Part shown: piece after piece, positions 44,885 through 54,322 of the stretch
How the letters are laid out: each line of letters begins with the position of its first letter
How positions within the stretch are numbered: position 1 is the first letter of the stretch
Assembly: GCF_900113635.1 (NCBI RefSeq)
Contig: NZ_FOQA01000009.1
Span: 30,822-94,821, forward strand
Direction: 5' to 3'
Source: Tindallia magadiensis
Lineage (GTDB): Bacteria; Bacillota; Clostridia; Peptostreptococcales; Tindalliaceae
DNA: 64,000 nt
The notes under the pieces: model-generated
Databases searched by the model: none
What the model saw: only the letters and a program-made list of their open reading frames with translations
Told to the model about the DNA's origin: nothing
Translations under genes and position numbers: made by a program

Positions 44885-45907
44885 ATGAAAAAAGTGGTGA
44901 CATTAGGAGAAATCATGCTTCGTCTTTCAACACCCGGGTTTCAGAGATTTGTTCAGGCTGAAAACTTTGATGTGTGTTATGGCGGCGGAGAGGCAAACGT
45001 TTGCGTGTCTTTGGCTAATTATGGGCTGGAAGCACGCTTTGTAACAAAGGTTCCTACCCATGAAATTGGTCAAAGTGCTGTTAATGCATTGCGCCGTTTT
45101 GGTGTCGATACTAATTTTATAGCCCGTGGCGGTGACCGCCTGGGCATCTACTTTCTGGAGAGTGGTGCTTCTCAGCGTGCGTCTAAAGTAATTTATGACC
45201 GTGCTCGATCTGCTATTGCAGAAGCGGACCTATCAGATTTTGATTGGCATCAGATTTTTGAAGGAGTAGACTGGTTTCACTTTACTGGCATTACACCTGC
45301 ACTTGGAAGCAAAGCTACGGAGATTACCATGGCAGCTTGTCAAAAAGCCAAGGAAATGGGCGTGACGGTATCGGTGGACTTGAACTATCGAAAAAAACTC
45401 TGGACACCGGAAGAAGCCAATGATGTAATGTCGCAGCTAATGAAATACGTCGATGTATGCATTGGTAATGAAGAGGATGCCGAGAAGGTTTTTGGCATCA
45501 AAGCCGACGGTACAGATGTGGAGTCAGGCCAGATTGATCATGCAGCATATGAAAAAGTTGCTAATCAGCTAATCGAAAGATTTAGCTTCAAATATGTGGC
45601 TTCTACACTGAGAGAAAGTTACTCCGCCTCAGATAACGGTTGGTCGGCAATGTTGTGTGATGGAAACAAATCATACCTATCCCGCAAATACGATGTGAGA
45701 ATTGTAGACCGTGTAGGAGGAGGAGACTCCTTTGCTAGCGGATTGATCTATGGCTTAGTGACAGAAAAACCATTGCAAGAGGCGTTAGAGTTTGCTGTAG
45801 CCGCTTCCGCAATGAAGCATACAGTGCCTGGAGATTTTAACCTAGTTAATCGTGAGGAAGTGGAAACACTGGTAAAAGGTGATGGTTCAGGAAGAGTACA
45901 ACGTTAA
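44885..45907 (+). CDS. kdgK: 2-keto-3-deoxygluconate kinase
   Basis: 340 residues of the PfkB/ribokinase family. Substrate-side GGGEANVCVSLANYGLEARFVTKVP (about 31-55) and the catalytic GGGDSFASGLIYG (about 278-290, Asp base) are intact. It phosphorylates 2-keto-3-deoxygluconate to the aldolase substrate. It follows eda by 23 bases with GGAGG. Length is slightly above the common 310-320. Confidence 0.93.
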   Translation: MKKVVTLGEIMLRLSTPGFQRFVQAENFDVCYGGGEANVCVSLANYGLEARFVTKVPTHEIGQSAVNALRRFGVDTNFIARGGDRLGIYFLESGASQRASKVIYDRARSAIAEADLSDFDWHQIFEGVDWFHFTGITPALGSKATEITMAACQKAKEMGVTVSVDLNYRKKLWTPEEANDVMSQLMKYVDVCIGNEEDAEKVFGIKADGTDVESGQIDHAAYEKVANQLIERFSFKYVASTLRESYSASDNGWSAMLCDGNKSYLSRKYDVRIVDRVGGGDSFASGLIYGLVTEKPLQEALEFAVAASAMKHTVPGDFNLVNREEVETLVKGDGSGRVQR

Positions 45908-46082
45908 AAGTGTTGAAAATGTCAGGTAATGTTTTATACTTTAAGTGACTGACATTTAGGCATTTGTGACTGAAAATTGCTGAGTTTATATGGAATCACC
46001 AAAGGCATAAAGAATTCAATCGAATCATAAAAGATAAAAGCAAATGGAAGCTTCAAAATATAGAGAGAAAGGAGGATGAAGA

Positions 46083-46550
46083 ATGATTACAAATATACTT
46101 TTAGGCGTAGTATGGGTAGCTTTTTCGATGATAGCATATACACAACTAGGAAGCTTGCCTGCACAGTCGGCGATGTTTCCGAGAATGACTATTCTTGGAA
46201 TGGGTGCTGCGGGAGTATTATTAATCATAGATACTTTGTGGAAATATCGAAAAGGGAGATTTAAAAGTGAAACTACCCTTACAAAAGAAACGCTAATTTT
46301 TCAAATTCTAATTCCTGCAACAATGCTCTTTGTGACATATTTCATGCTTAGAGCAGTAGGGTTTTATATATCATCCTTCTTTTTAGTAGTTGTAGTGTTT
46401 CTTTATCAAACGTATCGGGCTGGTGGCGTCTATCCTAAAAGAAGACAAGTAGTAAAAAGTCTGGGAGTAGGTGGTCTTATTACCGGTACAATGTACGTGA
46501 TTTTCACGTTGTTACTAAGGCTTCCTGTACCGAACGGAAGTTTGTTTTGA
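46083..46550 (+). CDS. tctB: TctB-type small membrane subunit of a tripartite tricarboxylate-type transporter
   Basis: 155 residues with four membrane segments (about 4-20, 34-52, 75-97, 120-148), matching TctB. GAAAGGAGGATG precedes the ATG. The family works with a periplasmic-type binding protein (TctC) and a large permease (TctA), both encoded next. Context points to a sugar acid as cargo instead of citrate. The 175 bases after kdgK carry no recognised signal. Confidence 0.85.
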   Translation: MITNILLGVVWVAFSMIAYTQLGSLPAQSAMFPRMTILGMGAAGVLLIIDTLWKYRKGRFKSETTLTKETLIFQILIPATMLFVTYFMLRAVGFYISSFFLVVVVFLYQTYRAGGVYPKRRQVVKSLGVGGLITGTMYVIFTLLLRLPVPNGSLF

Positions 46551-46588
46551 TATACCTTAGTATAAAAAAATGTAAGGAGGAAGTGCAG

Positions 46589-47560
46589 ATGAAAAAGAAA
46601 ATAGTTTTACTGACGGTGGTAGCTCTTGTAGTATCTTTACTTACAATGGGGTGCAATGAAAATGGGGGAGACGAAGGCATTTATCCGAGTGGCAACATAG
46701 AGATTATTGTTCCTTATAGCGCTGGTGGTGGAGGCGATACAGTTGCGAGAATTTTAGCCGACGCTTTAGGTAATGAACTGAACATTCAAGTGAATGTTAT
46801 TAACCGTGAAGGTGCTGGAGGAGAATTGGGAATCGCTGAAATTGCAGCAAGCGAAGCAGATGGATATACACTGGGTGTGTTTGGTTACCCTGATAACTTT
46901 GTGTTAGAGCACACAAGAGACACGGATTTTGGTTTTGATGACTTAGAATATTTGGCAGCTTTTGATGACATGCCGATGGGGATTTTTGCAGGTCCAGGTA
47001 GTGATTTTAATACCATTGACGATGTGATTGCTTATGGGGAAGAAAATCCAGGTGGCATTACTATTGGTGAATCAGGGGCACTGGGCCTTCTACATGTATT
47101 GGCCTTCTCTGAACATTTGGGAATTGAAACCACGCCTGTTAATTTTGAGGGTGGAGGAGAATTAATGAATGCAATTCTTGGAGCTCATGTTGACCTTGCA
47201 TCTACTTCTTCTATGAGTCATGATCCTATTATAGATGGTGGTGGACACCCTATTGGTTTTGCAGCAGCAGAGCGGATGGACATGTTTCCGGATGTGCCAA
47301 CCTTTACAGAACTAGGATATGATCTTGAAATGGGAGTATCCAGAGTGTTGGTAGTTCCAGCGGGTGTTCCAGAAGAGGTAAAAGTAGTATTAACGGAAGC
47401 TTTGGACACCATTGGAAATGATCCTGAACTAAAGGAACGATTTGAAAATGCAGCACTTCCTTACAGATATTTAGATCATGATTCCGTGAACGAGGTACTT
47501 CAAAGATCAAACCAAACCTTATTACCAGTTATCGAGAGCAATCAGCAGCGCTTTGAATAG
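46589..47560 (+). CDS. tctC: TctC-type substrate-binding lipoprotein
   Basis: 323 residues from ATG 46589, after AAGGAGG; the in-frame ATG at 46547 overlapping tctB is less likely. Lipobox LLTMGC (Cys about 19). The mature domain has the Bug/TctC marks IEIIVPYSAGGGGDTVARIL, VNREGAGGELGIAEIA and the C-terminal GVSRVLVVPAGVPEEV. It captures a carboxylate at the outer face of the membrane and hands it to TctAB. Confidence 0.92.
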   Translation: MKKKIVLLTVVALVVSLLTMGCNENGGDEGIYPSGNIEIIVPYSAGGGGDTVARILADALGNELNIQVNVINREGAGGELGIAEIAASEADGYTLGVFGYPDNFVLEHTRDTDFGFDDLEYLAAFDDMPMGIFAGPGSDFNTIDDVIAYGEENPGGITIGESGALGLLHVLAFSEHLGIETTPVNFEGGGELMNAILGAHVDLASTSSMSHDPIIDGGGHPIGFAAAERMDMFPDVPTFTELGYDLEMGVSRVLVVPAGVPEEVKVVLTEALDTIGNDPELKERFENAALPYRYLDHDSVNEVLQRSNQTLLPVIESNQQRFE

Positions 47561-47677
47561 AAGTTCAAATATTTGGACTGAATTTAATGGGACGTAGCGG
47601 GGAAAGAAATCCTCTTTCCCCCTTCTTTCTTACTGGAATTATCGCATCGGCATTTTATTTTATGGAGGAGGCTTTAT

Positions 47678-49165
47678 ATGGATTCGCTACAGATTTTATT
47701 AGGAATCCTATCACCCAGTGTTCTGTTGGTGATTTTTGTAGGTGTGCTCATTGGTATTATAGTGGGTGCAATACCAGGCCTGAACGGTGCAATTGGAATT
47801 TCATTGCTCCTTCCAATTACATTTACCTTAGAGCCACAGATAGGTCTTTTGCTCCTAGGGGGAATCTACATGGGTGGAATGTATGGTGGGTCTATTACAG
47901 CTATATTGCTCAATGTTCCTGGAGATGTGGTTGCTGCACCGGCGGCGATGGAAGGATATCCCTTAACAAAACAAGGTCGTTCGAAAGAAGCTCTTTACTA
48001 CTCCATTTTTTCCAGCATGTTCGGGGGGGTTATAGGAGTTTTGATTTTAATCTTCTTTACACCACCGCTCGCACGATTTGCATTGCAATTTGGTCCCGCA
48101 GAAATGTTTTTTATTGCTCTGAGCGGACTGGTTGTTATTGGTGCTCTTGGAGGGAATATTTACAAATCTCTTTTCGCAGTCTTTTTTGGATTGTTTATTA
48201 GTACTATTGGTGTTGATGCCATTACGGCATCTCAACGGTTCACCATGGGGAATATAAACTTGCGCTCGGGAATTTCTGTTGTTCCTGTGGTATTGGGGTT
48301 ATTTTGTCTGGCAGAGATGTTTTTAAATATAGGGAAAAAATCCAATGAATTGGTTACGTATAAAGAACAGAATATAAAAAGAATAACGGTTATTAAAGAT
48401 ATAGTAAAACATAAAATGCTTGTGATTAAAGGATCTTTGATTGGAACTTTTGTAGGACTTCTTCCTGGTGTTGGAACGACTCTAGCCGTATTTTTATCCT
48501 ATGGAGAAGCAAAACGGGTATCAGAGAAACCGGAGGATTTTGAAAATGGAAACGTGGAAGGAATCATTGCTGCAGAATCTGCGAACAATGCAACCGTCGG
48601 AAGTACAATGGTACCCTTGTTGGCCTTGGGTGTTCCTGGAAGCCCTACGACAGCCATTATTGCAGGAGCACTTATTATTCACGGAATTATCCTTGGGCCA
48701 AGTTTGTTTGTTCAGCGGCCGGACGTGGCATATACGTTTATTTTCGGAATGATGATGACGGTAGTTGCGATGACGATAATTGGTGCTTTTGGAATCAAAT
48801 ACTTTGCCTATATACTAAAAATAAAAATGGAATATATCGTGCCCACTGTTTTAGTATTCACTCTTTTCGGTGCATATAGTCTTCGAAATAACGTGTTTGA
48901 TATTTTAATCGCATTAGTTCTTGGCGTGGTAGGAGCAATTTTCAAGAAAACAGGGGTTCCTTTGGCTCCGATTATCATTGGGGTGGTGCTTGGAGGCTTG
49001 ATTGAGACAAATCTAGTACGATCCATGACGATTGCTGAAGCGAGGCAAATTTCATTAATTCAGTACATGCTGACCAACCCCTTGGCAATTGGGTTGTTAG
49101 CCTTAGTTTGTGTAATATTTTATGTGGTTATAAAAATGCGAGTTAAAACGAAATCGGTATCGTAA
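47678..49165 (+). CDS. tctA: TctA-type large permease subunit
   Basis: 495 residues with about eleven membrane segments. It has the TctA hallmarks GAIPGLNGAIGISLLLPITF (about 32-51), YMGGMYGGSITAILLNVPGD and GLLPGVGTTLAVFLSYGEAKR, a repeat of the first motif in the second half. AGGAGG lies upstream. With TctB and TctC it forms an ion-coupled importer that does not use ATP. Confidence 0.93.
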   Translation: MDSLQILLGILSPSVLLVIFVGVLIGIIVGAIPGLNGAIGISLLLPITFTLEPQIGLLLLGGIYMGGMYGGSITAILLNVPGDVVAAPAAMEGYPLTKQGRSKEALYYSIFSSMFGGVIGVLILIFFTPPLARFALQFGPAEMFFIALSGLVVIGALGGNIYKSLFAVFFGLFISTIGVDAITASQRFTMGNINLRSGISVVPVVLGLFCLAEMFLNIGKKSNELVTYKEQNIKRITVIKDIVKHKMLVIKGSLIGTFVGLLPGVGTTLAVFLSYGEAKRVSEKPEDFENGNVEGIIAAESANNATVGSTMVPLLALGVPGSPTTAIIAGALIIHGIILGPSLFVQRPDVAYTFIFGMMMTVVAMTIIGAFGIKYFAYILKIKMEYIVPTVLVFTLFGAYSLRNNVFDILIALVLGVVGAIFKKTGVPLAPIIIGVVLGGLIETNLVRSMTIAEARQISLIQYMLTNPLAIGLLALVCVIFYVVIKMRVKTKSVS

Positions 49166-49178
49166 GGAGAAGAGGCTA

Positions 49179-50897
49179 ATGCTAAAGAGTCAGGAAATAC
49201 GAGAAAAAGCGCCAGAAATGGATTCTCTTCGAATGGGTATGGGTTGGTCGAAAGAAGAACTGGAAAAACCGCAGATTATCATTGAAAGCACCTACGGTCA
49301 AAGTCATCCAGGAAGTGTTCATTTAGATCAACTCGTTGAGGAAGTCTATCAAGGTATCTGTGAAAATGGTGGAAAACCAGCCAAGTATTTTGCTACGGAT
49401 ATTTGTGACGGTCAAGCCCAAGGCCACGATGGAATGAATTACTCGCTGGCATCAAGAGAGTATATTACTAATTTGATCGAAATTCATATGGGAGCAACTC
49501 CTTTTGATGCGGGTGTCTTTATTGCAAGTTGTGATAAAGGTATGCCTGCTCACCTTCAGGCCATTGCACGAATGAAAATTCCTTCTATTGTCTTAACTGG
49601 TGGAGTAATGAAAGCGGGTCCAGGGATGCTAACCTTAGAGCAGATTGGAACTTACAGTGCAAAATTTCAACGTAAGGAAATTACCAAAGAAGCATTTACT
49701 CATTTTAAGCATAATGCTTGTCCTTCTTGTGGAGCTTGTTCTTTTATGGGAACGGCAGGAACGATGCAAGTAATGGCAGAAGCGCTGGGAATGGCACTGC
49801 CGGGGACTGCATTTATGCCGGCTACTGCAGAGGAATTGAAAAAACATGCCCGGGCAGTGGGAAAACAAACCCTTGCTCTTATTGATAATAACCTAACAGC
49901 AGATAAAATTTTGACAGAAAAAGCTTTTGAAAACGCAATAATGGTTCATGCCGCAGTGGCGGGATCATCCAATACACTGCTCCATCTTCCGGCCATTGCC
50001 CGAGAACTTGGTTTGGAGCTTAAACCGGAAACCTTCGATGAGATTCATCGTAAAATCCCGTATATCCTCAATGTGCGTCCCAGTGGCGAATTTCCAGGTG
50101 AATATTTTTGGTATGCAGGAGGGGTCCCTAGCATCATGGAAGAAATTAAAGAATTTCTTCATTTAGACGTGATGACAGTTACGGGAAATACTCTTGGCGA
50201 AAACTTACAAGAACTGAAAAAAAGTCATTATTATGAACAGTGCTATCAATTATTAGAAGAAAAAGGTTTTGTAAAAGAAGATATTATTAAAACTAAGGAT
50301 AATCCTATTAGAAAAGAAGGAGCTATTGGTATTCTTAAAGGAAACCTAGCGCCAGAAGGAGCTGTGGTTAAGCACTCAGCAATTCCTAAAGAAATGATGG
50401 AAGCAACTTTAGTGGCACGTCCTTTTGATAGCGAGGAAGAAGCTATCGAAGCTATTTTATCAAAGAAAATAAAGCCAGGAGACGGGGTGCTTATTCGTTA
50501 TGAGGGGCCAAAAGGTTCCGGAATGCCTGAGATGTTCTACACGACGGAGGCGATAGCGTCTGATCCTGAATTAGCGTCTACAACCGCATTGATAACAGAT
50601 GGAAGATTTTCTGGTGCCACAAGAGGACCAGCTATAGGTCATGTTTCTCCAGAAGCTTGTGAAGGTGGACCTATTGCTCTTGTGGAGGAAGGAGATCTTA
50701 TTGAATTAGATATTCCGAAGAGACAATTGAATATTATTGGAGTTAAAGAAAAGCTTTTGGAGAGAAAAGAAATAGAGAAGATTATTCAGGACCGAAAAAA
50801 TCGCTGGAATAAACCAAGAGCCAAATACACGAAAGGTGCGTTGGGTGTATATACAAAACTAGCGGTTTCTCCTATGAAAGGCGGATATATGGAATAA
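49179..50897 (+). CDS. IlvD/Edd-family sugar-acid dehydratase
   Basis: 572 residues. Fe-S and metal residues: Cys in DICDGQAQGHDGMNY, SCDKGMP and CPSCGACSFMGTAGTM; the ending DGRFSGATRGPAIGHVSPEA is the substrate-side loop. It belongs to the dihydroxy-acid/6-phosphogluconate dehydratase family. Because KDG kinase, KDPG aldolase and a carboxylate importer are in the same operon, I infer an aldonate (gluconate-like) dehydratase giving 2-keto-3-deoxygluconate, not the IlvD of valine synthesis. It starts 13 bases after tctA. Confidence 0.88.
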   Translation: MLKSQEIREKAPEMDSLRMGMGWSKEELEKPQIIIESTYGQSHPGSVHLDQLVEEVYQGICENGGKPAKYFATDICDGQAQGHDGMNYSLASREYITNLIEIHMGATPFDAGVFIASCDKGMPAHLQAIARMKIPSIVLTGGVMKAGPGMLTLEQIGTYSAKFQRKEITKEAFTHFKHNACPSCGACSFMGTAGTMQVMAEALGMALPGTAFMPATAEELKKHARAVGKQTLALIDNNLTADKILTEKAFENAIMVHAAVAGSSNTLLHLPAIARELGLELKPETFDEIHRKIPYILNVRPSGEFPGEYFWYAGGVPSIMEEIKEFLHLDVMTVTGNTLGENLQELKKSHYYEQCYQLLEEKGFVKEDIIKTKDNPIRKEGAIGILKGNLAPEGAVVKHSAIPKEMMEATLVARPFDSEEEAIEAILSKKIKPGDGVLIRYEGPKGSGMPEMFYTTEAIASDPELASTTALITDGRFSGATRGPAIGHVSPEACEGGPIALVEEGDLIELDIPKRQLNIIGVKEKLLERKEIEKIIQDRKNRWNKPRAKYTKGALGVYTKLAVSPMKGGYME

Positions 50898-50952
50898 AGA
50901 AATTTCGTTCCGGCGCTGCCTTCTAAAACCTGCCCTCTTTTTTTTTAACATA

Positions 50953-50986
50953 GAACCCCTTGTTTCCTTTTGGAATAAGGGGCTTT
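50953..50986 (+). terminator. Hairpin after the sugar-acid operon
   Basis: CCCCTTGTTTCC / GGAATAAGGGG stem with one bulge; only a weak T run follows. Located in the 294-base gap 50898-51191. Confidence 0.5.
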
Positions 50987-51086
50987 ACATTCTCTTTTTT
51001 TAGTATTATACCTCTCTGGAAAAGGCAGGATGTTAAACCTGATTGATCTTGATAAGGCTATTAAGGTCTGAGATAAATGATTGAGA

Positions 51087-51116
51087 TTGACAAAAAGTGC
51101 TAAACTGCCGTAAAAT
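51087..51116 (+). promoter_or_regulatory. Promoter of the iclR-type gene
   Basis: TTGACA (51087-51092), 18-base spacer, TAAAAT (51111-51116), about 75 bases before the start. Confidence 0.5.
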
Positions 51117-51191
51117 TCAAGTACAAGGAATGCTTTCCAAATATTTAGTGCATATTTTATAAAGGTCTTATTCAATGAAGGGGTGCTCAAT

Positions 51192-51962
51192 ATGAAAGAC
51201 TCAATTAATACGGTTCAATCAGTAGATAGAACCATCGCCATCATGGAACTACTGTCGACTCATCAGGATGGCTTGGGATTAACCGAAGTCAGTCAGATGA
51301 TCGGTCTTCATAAAAGCACCGTTCATCGCTTGCTATTGACGCTGATCCATCATGGATACGTTAGTCAAAGTCAGCAGAACCAGCGGTATCATTTAAGCAT
51401 TAAGATGTTTGAAATTGGAAGCCGTATCATCGATCGCATGGAACTATTAAAAGTGGCAAGACCTCATATTGAAGCGATTCGAGATGTTACTAATGAAGTA
51501 GTTCATTTGGTCATTCCAGACGGTACAGATATGGTTTATATCGACAAAGTAGAGTCAAACAACAATATACGCATGCATTCACGCATTGGTGCAAGAAGCC
51601 CTCTGTACAGCACATCAGCAGGAAAGGCAATGATGGCGTACTGGCCGGAACCAAAAGTGCGGGAAGTGTGGGAAGCCAGCGAGATTATTCAACGCACTCC
51701 TAACACAGTGATCGTTTATGATGAATTGTTAAACGTGCTGGAAAAAGTTCGGGAGGTCGGATATGCTTTGGATGAAGAAGAAAATGAATTTGGAATTCGA
51801 TGTATCGGAGCACCCGTTTTCAACTATCGAAACGATGTGATCGGAGCCGTTAGTATATCCGGTCCTACTATTCGTGTAACCTGTGAAGTAATCGATGCCT
51901 TTAAGAAACACTTGCTTAAATATACTCGGCTGATCTCCAATGAAATGGGATATCGAAAATAA
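51192..51962 (+). CDS. IclR-family transcription regulator
   Basis: 256 residues from ATG 51192 (AAGGGGTG upstream). The N-terminal winged helix has VQSVDRTIAIMELLSTHQDGLGLTEVSQMIGLHKSTVHRLLLTLIHHGYV (about 7-57). The C-terminal effector domain shows GARSPLYSTSAGKAMMAYWPE and GIRCIGAPVFNYRNDVIGAVSISGP. It resembles KdgR/IclR regulators of sugar-acid breakdown and most likely controls the upstream eda-kdgK-tct operon, whose promoter has repeated TTCACAATAT boxes. Confidence 0.92.
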   Translation: MKDSINTVQSVDRTIAIMELLSTHQDGLGLTEVSQMIGLHKSTVHRLLLTLIHHGYVSQSQQNQRYHLSIKMFEIGSRIIDRMELLKVARPHIEAIRDVTNEVVHLVIPDGTDMVYIDKVESNNNIRMHSRIGARSPLYSTSAGKAMMAYWPEPKVREVWEASEIIQRTPNTVIVYDELLNVLEKVREVGYALDEEENEFGIRCIGAPVFNYRNDVIGAVSISGPTIRVTCEVIDAFKKHLLKYTRLISNEMGYRK

Positions 51963-52040
51963 AGAATCTTTCTAATAAAAATCCCCGCCAATAACCTTTG
52001 ATGCGGGGATTTGACGATGAAACACAAAGGGGGTGGAAAC

Positions 52041-53903
52041 ATGTTGGAAAACTATGGTTTTGTGAAGCAGTTTGTCGATATGATGTCGGAAGGATTTATC
52101 TTTATTGATGACCAGGGGATCATTCAATTCTATAATAAAAAAGCCAAAGAGATTTTTGGATTGACAGAAGACGATGGCATTGGACATCCGGCAGGTCAAC
52201 TCGAAAAAGGAGACATTGTCATCCTAGGAATTACCGGCGTCCAAAAAGACGATGGAGGTATGGGTCGGGAAGATTTTGAAAAAATTGGAATAAAGAATGA
52301 TCACATTGCCAAAAGAGATGCCATTCTGGGAATAGGAACCTACCATGATGACACTGAAGGAATATGCAAAATTCAAAAAGGGGACTATGATCATTTAGAA
52401 TTGAAACAAAAATTTCTTGATCATTGGATCGAAATCAAAATCGATCAGGTAAAAAAAGTCGTTTGGATCCGAGTAGATGAAAAAAGCTTTCCGTTACCGT
52501 TTAAGAAAGACATTGCCCATATGGTATGCCTTTGCAGAACAACAGGAAAAGTGAAATTTTATCAAACCAGAGGCTATACAGCAAAGGGAGAAAGCGTGAA
52601 AGAACTACTGATGAGAACCCCCTATGGTGCCAAACGAGTAGGGAGGGATTTTGATGTTGTAGGAAAGAGCATTTTTGATATCCATCAAGATGATAATCAG
52701 ATGATAAAAAGCTTTGTCCACGTAGCAAGAGGCGGCAAGGAGCGTTATGTTGATCAACTGACAGAAATCAATGGATATACCACCATGTGCACCATCAACC
52801 CCTTAAATGACCAGACGGGAAGAGTAGGAGCCGTGCTGAAAGTAGAAGACGTTTCAGAAGTAAAGCAAATCATGCGAGAACGGGATGAAGCCTTATCGAA
52901 ATTATCCCAGGCACAGAAACAATTAAAACAAGAACAGGGAATAGAAGGATTCAAAAATATACATGGGAGCAGCGATGCCATCACCCACGTAAAAAAACTG
53001 GCATATAAAGCTTCCCAGTCTTCTTCGACGGTTTTAATTACAGGAGAAAGCGGCACAGGAAAAACCATTTTGGCGAAAGAAATTCATGATGCCGGAATCT
53101 ATGCATCGGAACCTTTTGTACAAGTAAATTGCGGCGGTATTCCCGAATCATTAATAGAAAGCGAACTGTTTGGATACGAAGAAGGAGCCTTTACCGGTGC
53201 TAAAAAACAAGGAAAACAGGGAATGTTTACCTTGGCAAAAAGCGGCACCCTGTTTTTAGATGAAATTGGAGAACTTCCACTGATGTTACAGTCAAAACTG
53301 CTGGAAGTCCTGCAAAGCAAAAGCTTTTATCCTATTGGCGGCAACAAGAAAATCCATTTTTCTGGAAGGGTAATCGTGGCAACCAATCGAAACCTGGAAA
53401 ATGAAATCAGCAAGGGAAAATTCAGAGAAGATCTTTTTTACCGCATTAATGTATTCCCCATCGATATCCCCCCCTTAAGAGAAAGAAAAGAAGATCTCTA
53501 TGCCATTGTCAGCCATCTTTTGCCTGAACTGAGAAAAAGAGTGGGATGCGAGGCTGAAACCATATCGCCGGAAGCCATGAGAAAAATCATGGCCTATGAC
53601 TGGCCTGGAAATGTAAGAGAACTAGAGAATAGGCTGGAACATTCGTTACACTTTATGGACGGAAAAACCCTATTCTCCAAACATATAATGATGGAGACCT
53701 CAAAAACCTCAAACAGCAGCGTTTTCGATCCGGTAAATTCGAATGCTATTGGTTTCAACTTGAAAAAAGCTGTCCAAGAGGCAGAAAAAGCAGCCATTCA
53801 ACAGGCTTTGAAAAGAACGAATAACCAGCATAAAGAAGCCTGGGAGTTATTAGGAATAAAGAAAACCGCCTTTTATGATAAACTCAAAAGATATAACCTC
53901 TAA
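52041..53903 (+). CDS. Sigma-54-dependent enhancer-binding protein with PAS sensors
   Basis: 620 residues from ATG 52041 after AAAGGGGGTGG. A PAS domain (about 8-50: GFIFIDDQGIIQFYNKKAKEIFG), then a second sensor region up to about 290. AAA+ domain about 310-545 with Walker A GESGTGKT, the sigma-54 contact loop GAFTGA, Walker B GTLFLDEIGELP and R-finger region FREDLFYRINVFPIDIPPLRERKED. A Fis-type helix-turn-helix closes the protein (QALKRTNNQHKEAWELLGIKKTAFYDKLKRY). It should activate the sigma-54 promoter at 54226 by binding the twin palindromes between the two genes. The 78-base gap after iclR holds a GC hairpin (AAATCCCCGC / GCGGGGATTT). Confidence 0.95.
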   Translation: MLENYGFVKQFVDMMSEGFIFIDDQGIIQFYNKKAKEIFGLTEDDGIGHPAGQLEKGDIVILGITGVQKDDGGMGREDFEKIGIKNDHIAKRDAILGIGTYHDDTEGICKIQKGDYDHLELKQKFLDHWIEIKIDQVKKVVWIRVDEKSFPLPFKKDIAHMVCLCRTTGKVKFYQTRGYTAKGESVKELLMRTPYGAKRVGRDFDVVGKSIFDIHQDDNQMIKSFVHVARGGKERYVDQLTEINGYTTMCTINPLNDQTGRVGAVLKVEDVSEVKQIMRERDEALSKLSQAQKQLKQEQGIEGFKNIHGSSDAITHVKKLAYKASQSSSTVLITGESGTGKTILAKEIHDAGIYASEPFVQVNCGGIPESLIESELFGYEEGAFTGAKKQGKQGMFTLAKSGTLFLDEIGELPLMLQSKLLEVLQSKSFYPIGGNKKIHFSGRVIVATNRNLENEISKGKFREDLFYRINVFPIDIPPLRERKEDLYAIVSHLLPELRKRVGCEAETISPEAMRKIMAYDWPGNVRELENRLEHSLHFMDGKTLFSKHIMMETSKTSNSSVFDPVNSNAIGFNLKKAVQEAEKAAIQQALKRTNNQHKEAWELLGIKKTAFYDKLKRYNL

Positions 53904-53930
53904 AACATAACCTCTAAAAAGGATAACCTC
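53893..53930 (+). repeat. ATAACCTC triple repeat at the end of the activator gene
   Basis: ATAACCTC occurs at 53893, 53907 and 53923 with 14- and 16-base spacing, spanning the stop codon. Confidence 0.55.
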
Positions 53931-54036
53931 GAACAAAACCGCTTAACAAAAATGCTAAGCAATCCTTCCGTAGAATTTCTGAGATGCCCCATAGCATTTT
54001 ACAGAAAGCGATTTCGGAGTTCGCTTTAACGGAATG

Positions 54037-54121
54037 ACGTTCGTTAAAACGAACCTTAACGAAACCTTCACAATAAAAGAATCCGATGCAAACAGCCCTT
54101 GGGACGTTCGAAAAAACGAAC
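54037..54121 (+). promoter_or_regulatory. Two copies of an 18-bp palindrome, likely activator binding sites
   Basis: ACGTTCG-N4-AACGAAC occurs at 54037-54054 and 54104-54121, 67 bases apart. The second is enclosed in a longer inverted repeat AACAGCCCT (54091-54099) / AGGGCTGTT (54128-54136). They lie about 170-190 and 105-120 bases before the -24/-12 promoter, the usual enhancer distance. A 70-codon frame across this area (54086-54298) is probably not a gene. Confidence 0.7.
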
Positions 54122-54225
54122 GAAACGAGGGCTGTTGATGGTTTAAAGGCTTTCTTGAACCTTCAGAGCCTTCTGAACCACTTGAAAAAAGCCGACGCAA
54201 ATAAAAAACCGGCAACCGAGCTACT

Positions 54226-54241
54226 TGGCATGATTATTGCT
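54226..54241 (+). promoter_or_regulatory. Sigma-54 (-24/-12) promoter
   Basis: TGGCAT-GATTA-TTGCT fits the consensus TGGCAC-N5-TTGCW at all positions but one, with exact spacing. Transcription would start near 54253, about 70 bases before lysA. Confidence 0.8.
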
Positions 54242-54322
54242 CTTTCAAGAGATAGGATAGGAAATAGCATGCACAAACAATCAAGAAATACGAAATGAAG
54301 TTAGAAGGAGGAACAAAAGAAG

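Noticed and set aside
47587..48201. Long open frame overlapping the start of tctA
   Set aside because: It is rich in Cys, Arg and Trp in unnatural mixture and lies out of frame over the clear TctA gene.
54086..54298. 70-codon open frame between the activator and lysA
   Set aside because: It runs across the twin palindromes and the sigma-54 promoter, has no ribosome site and resembles no family; regulatory DNA explains the stretch better.
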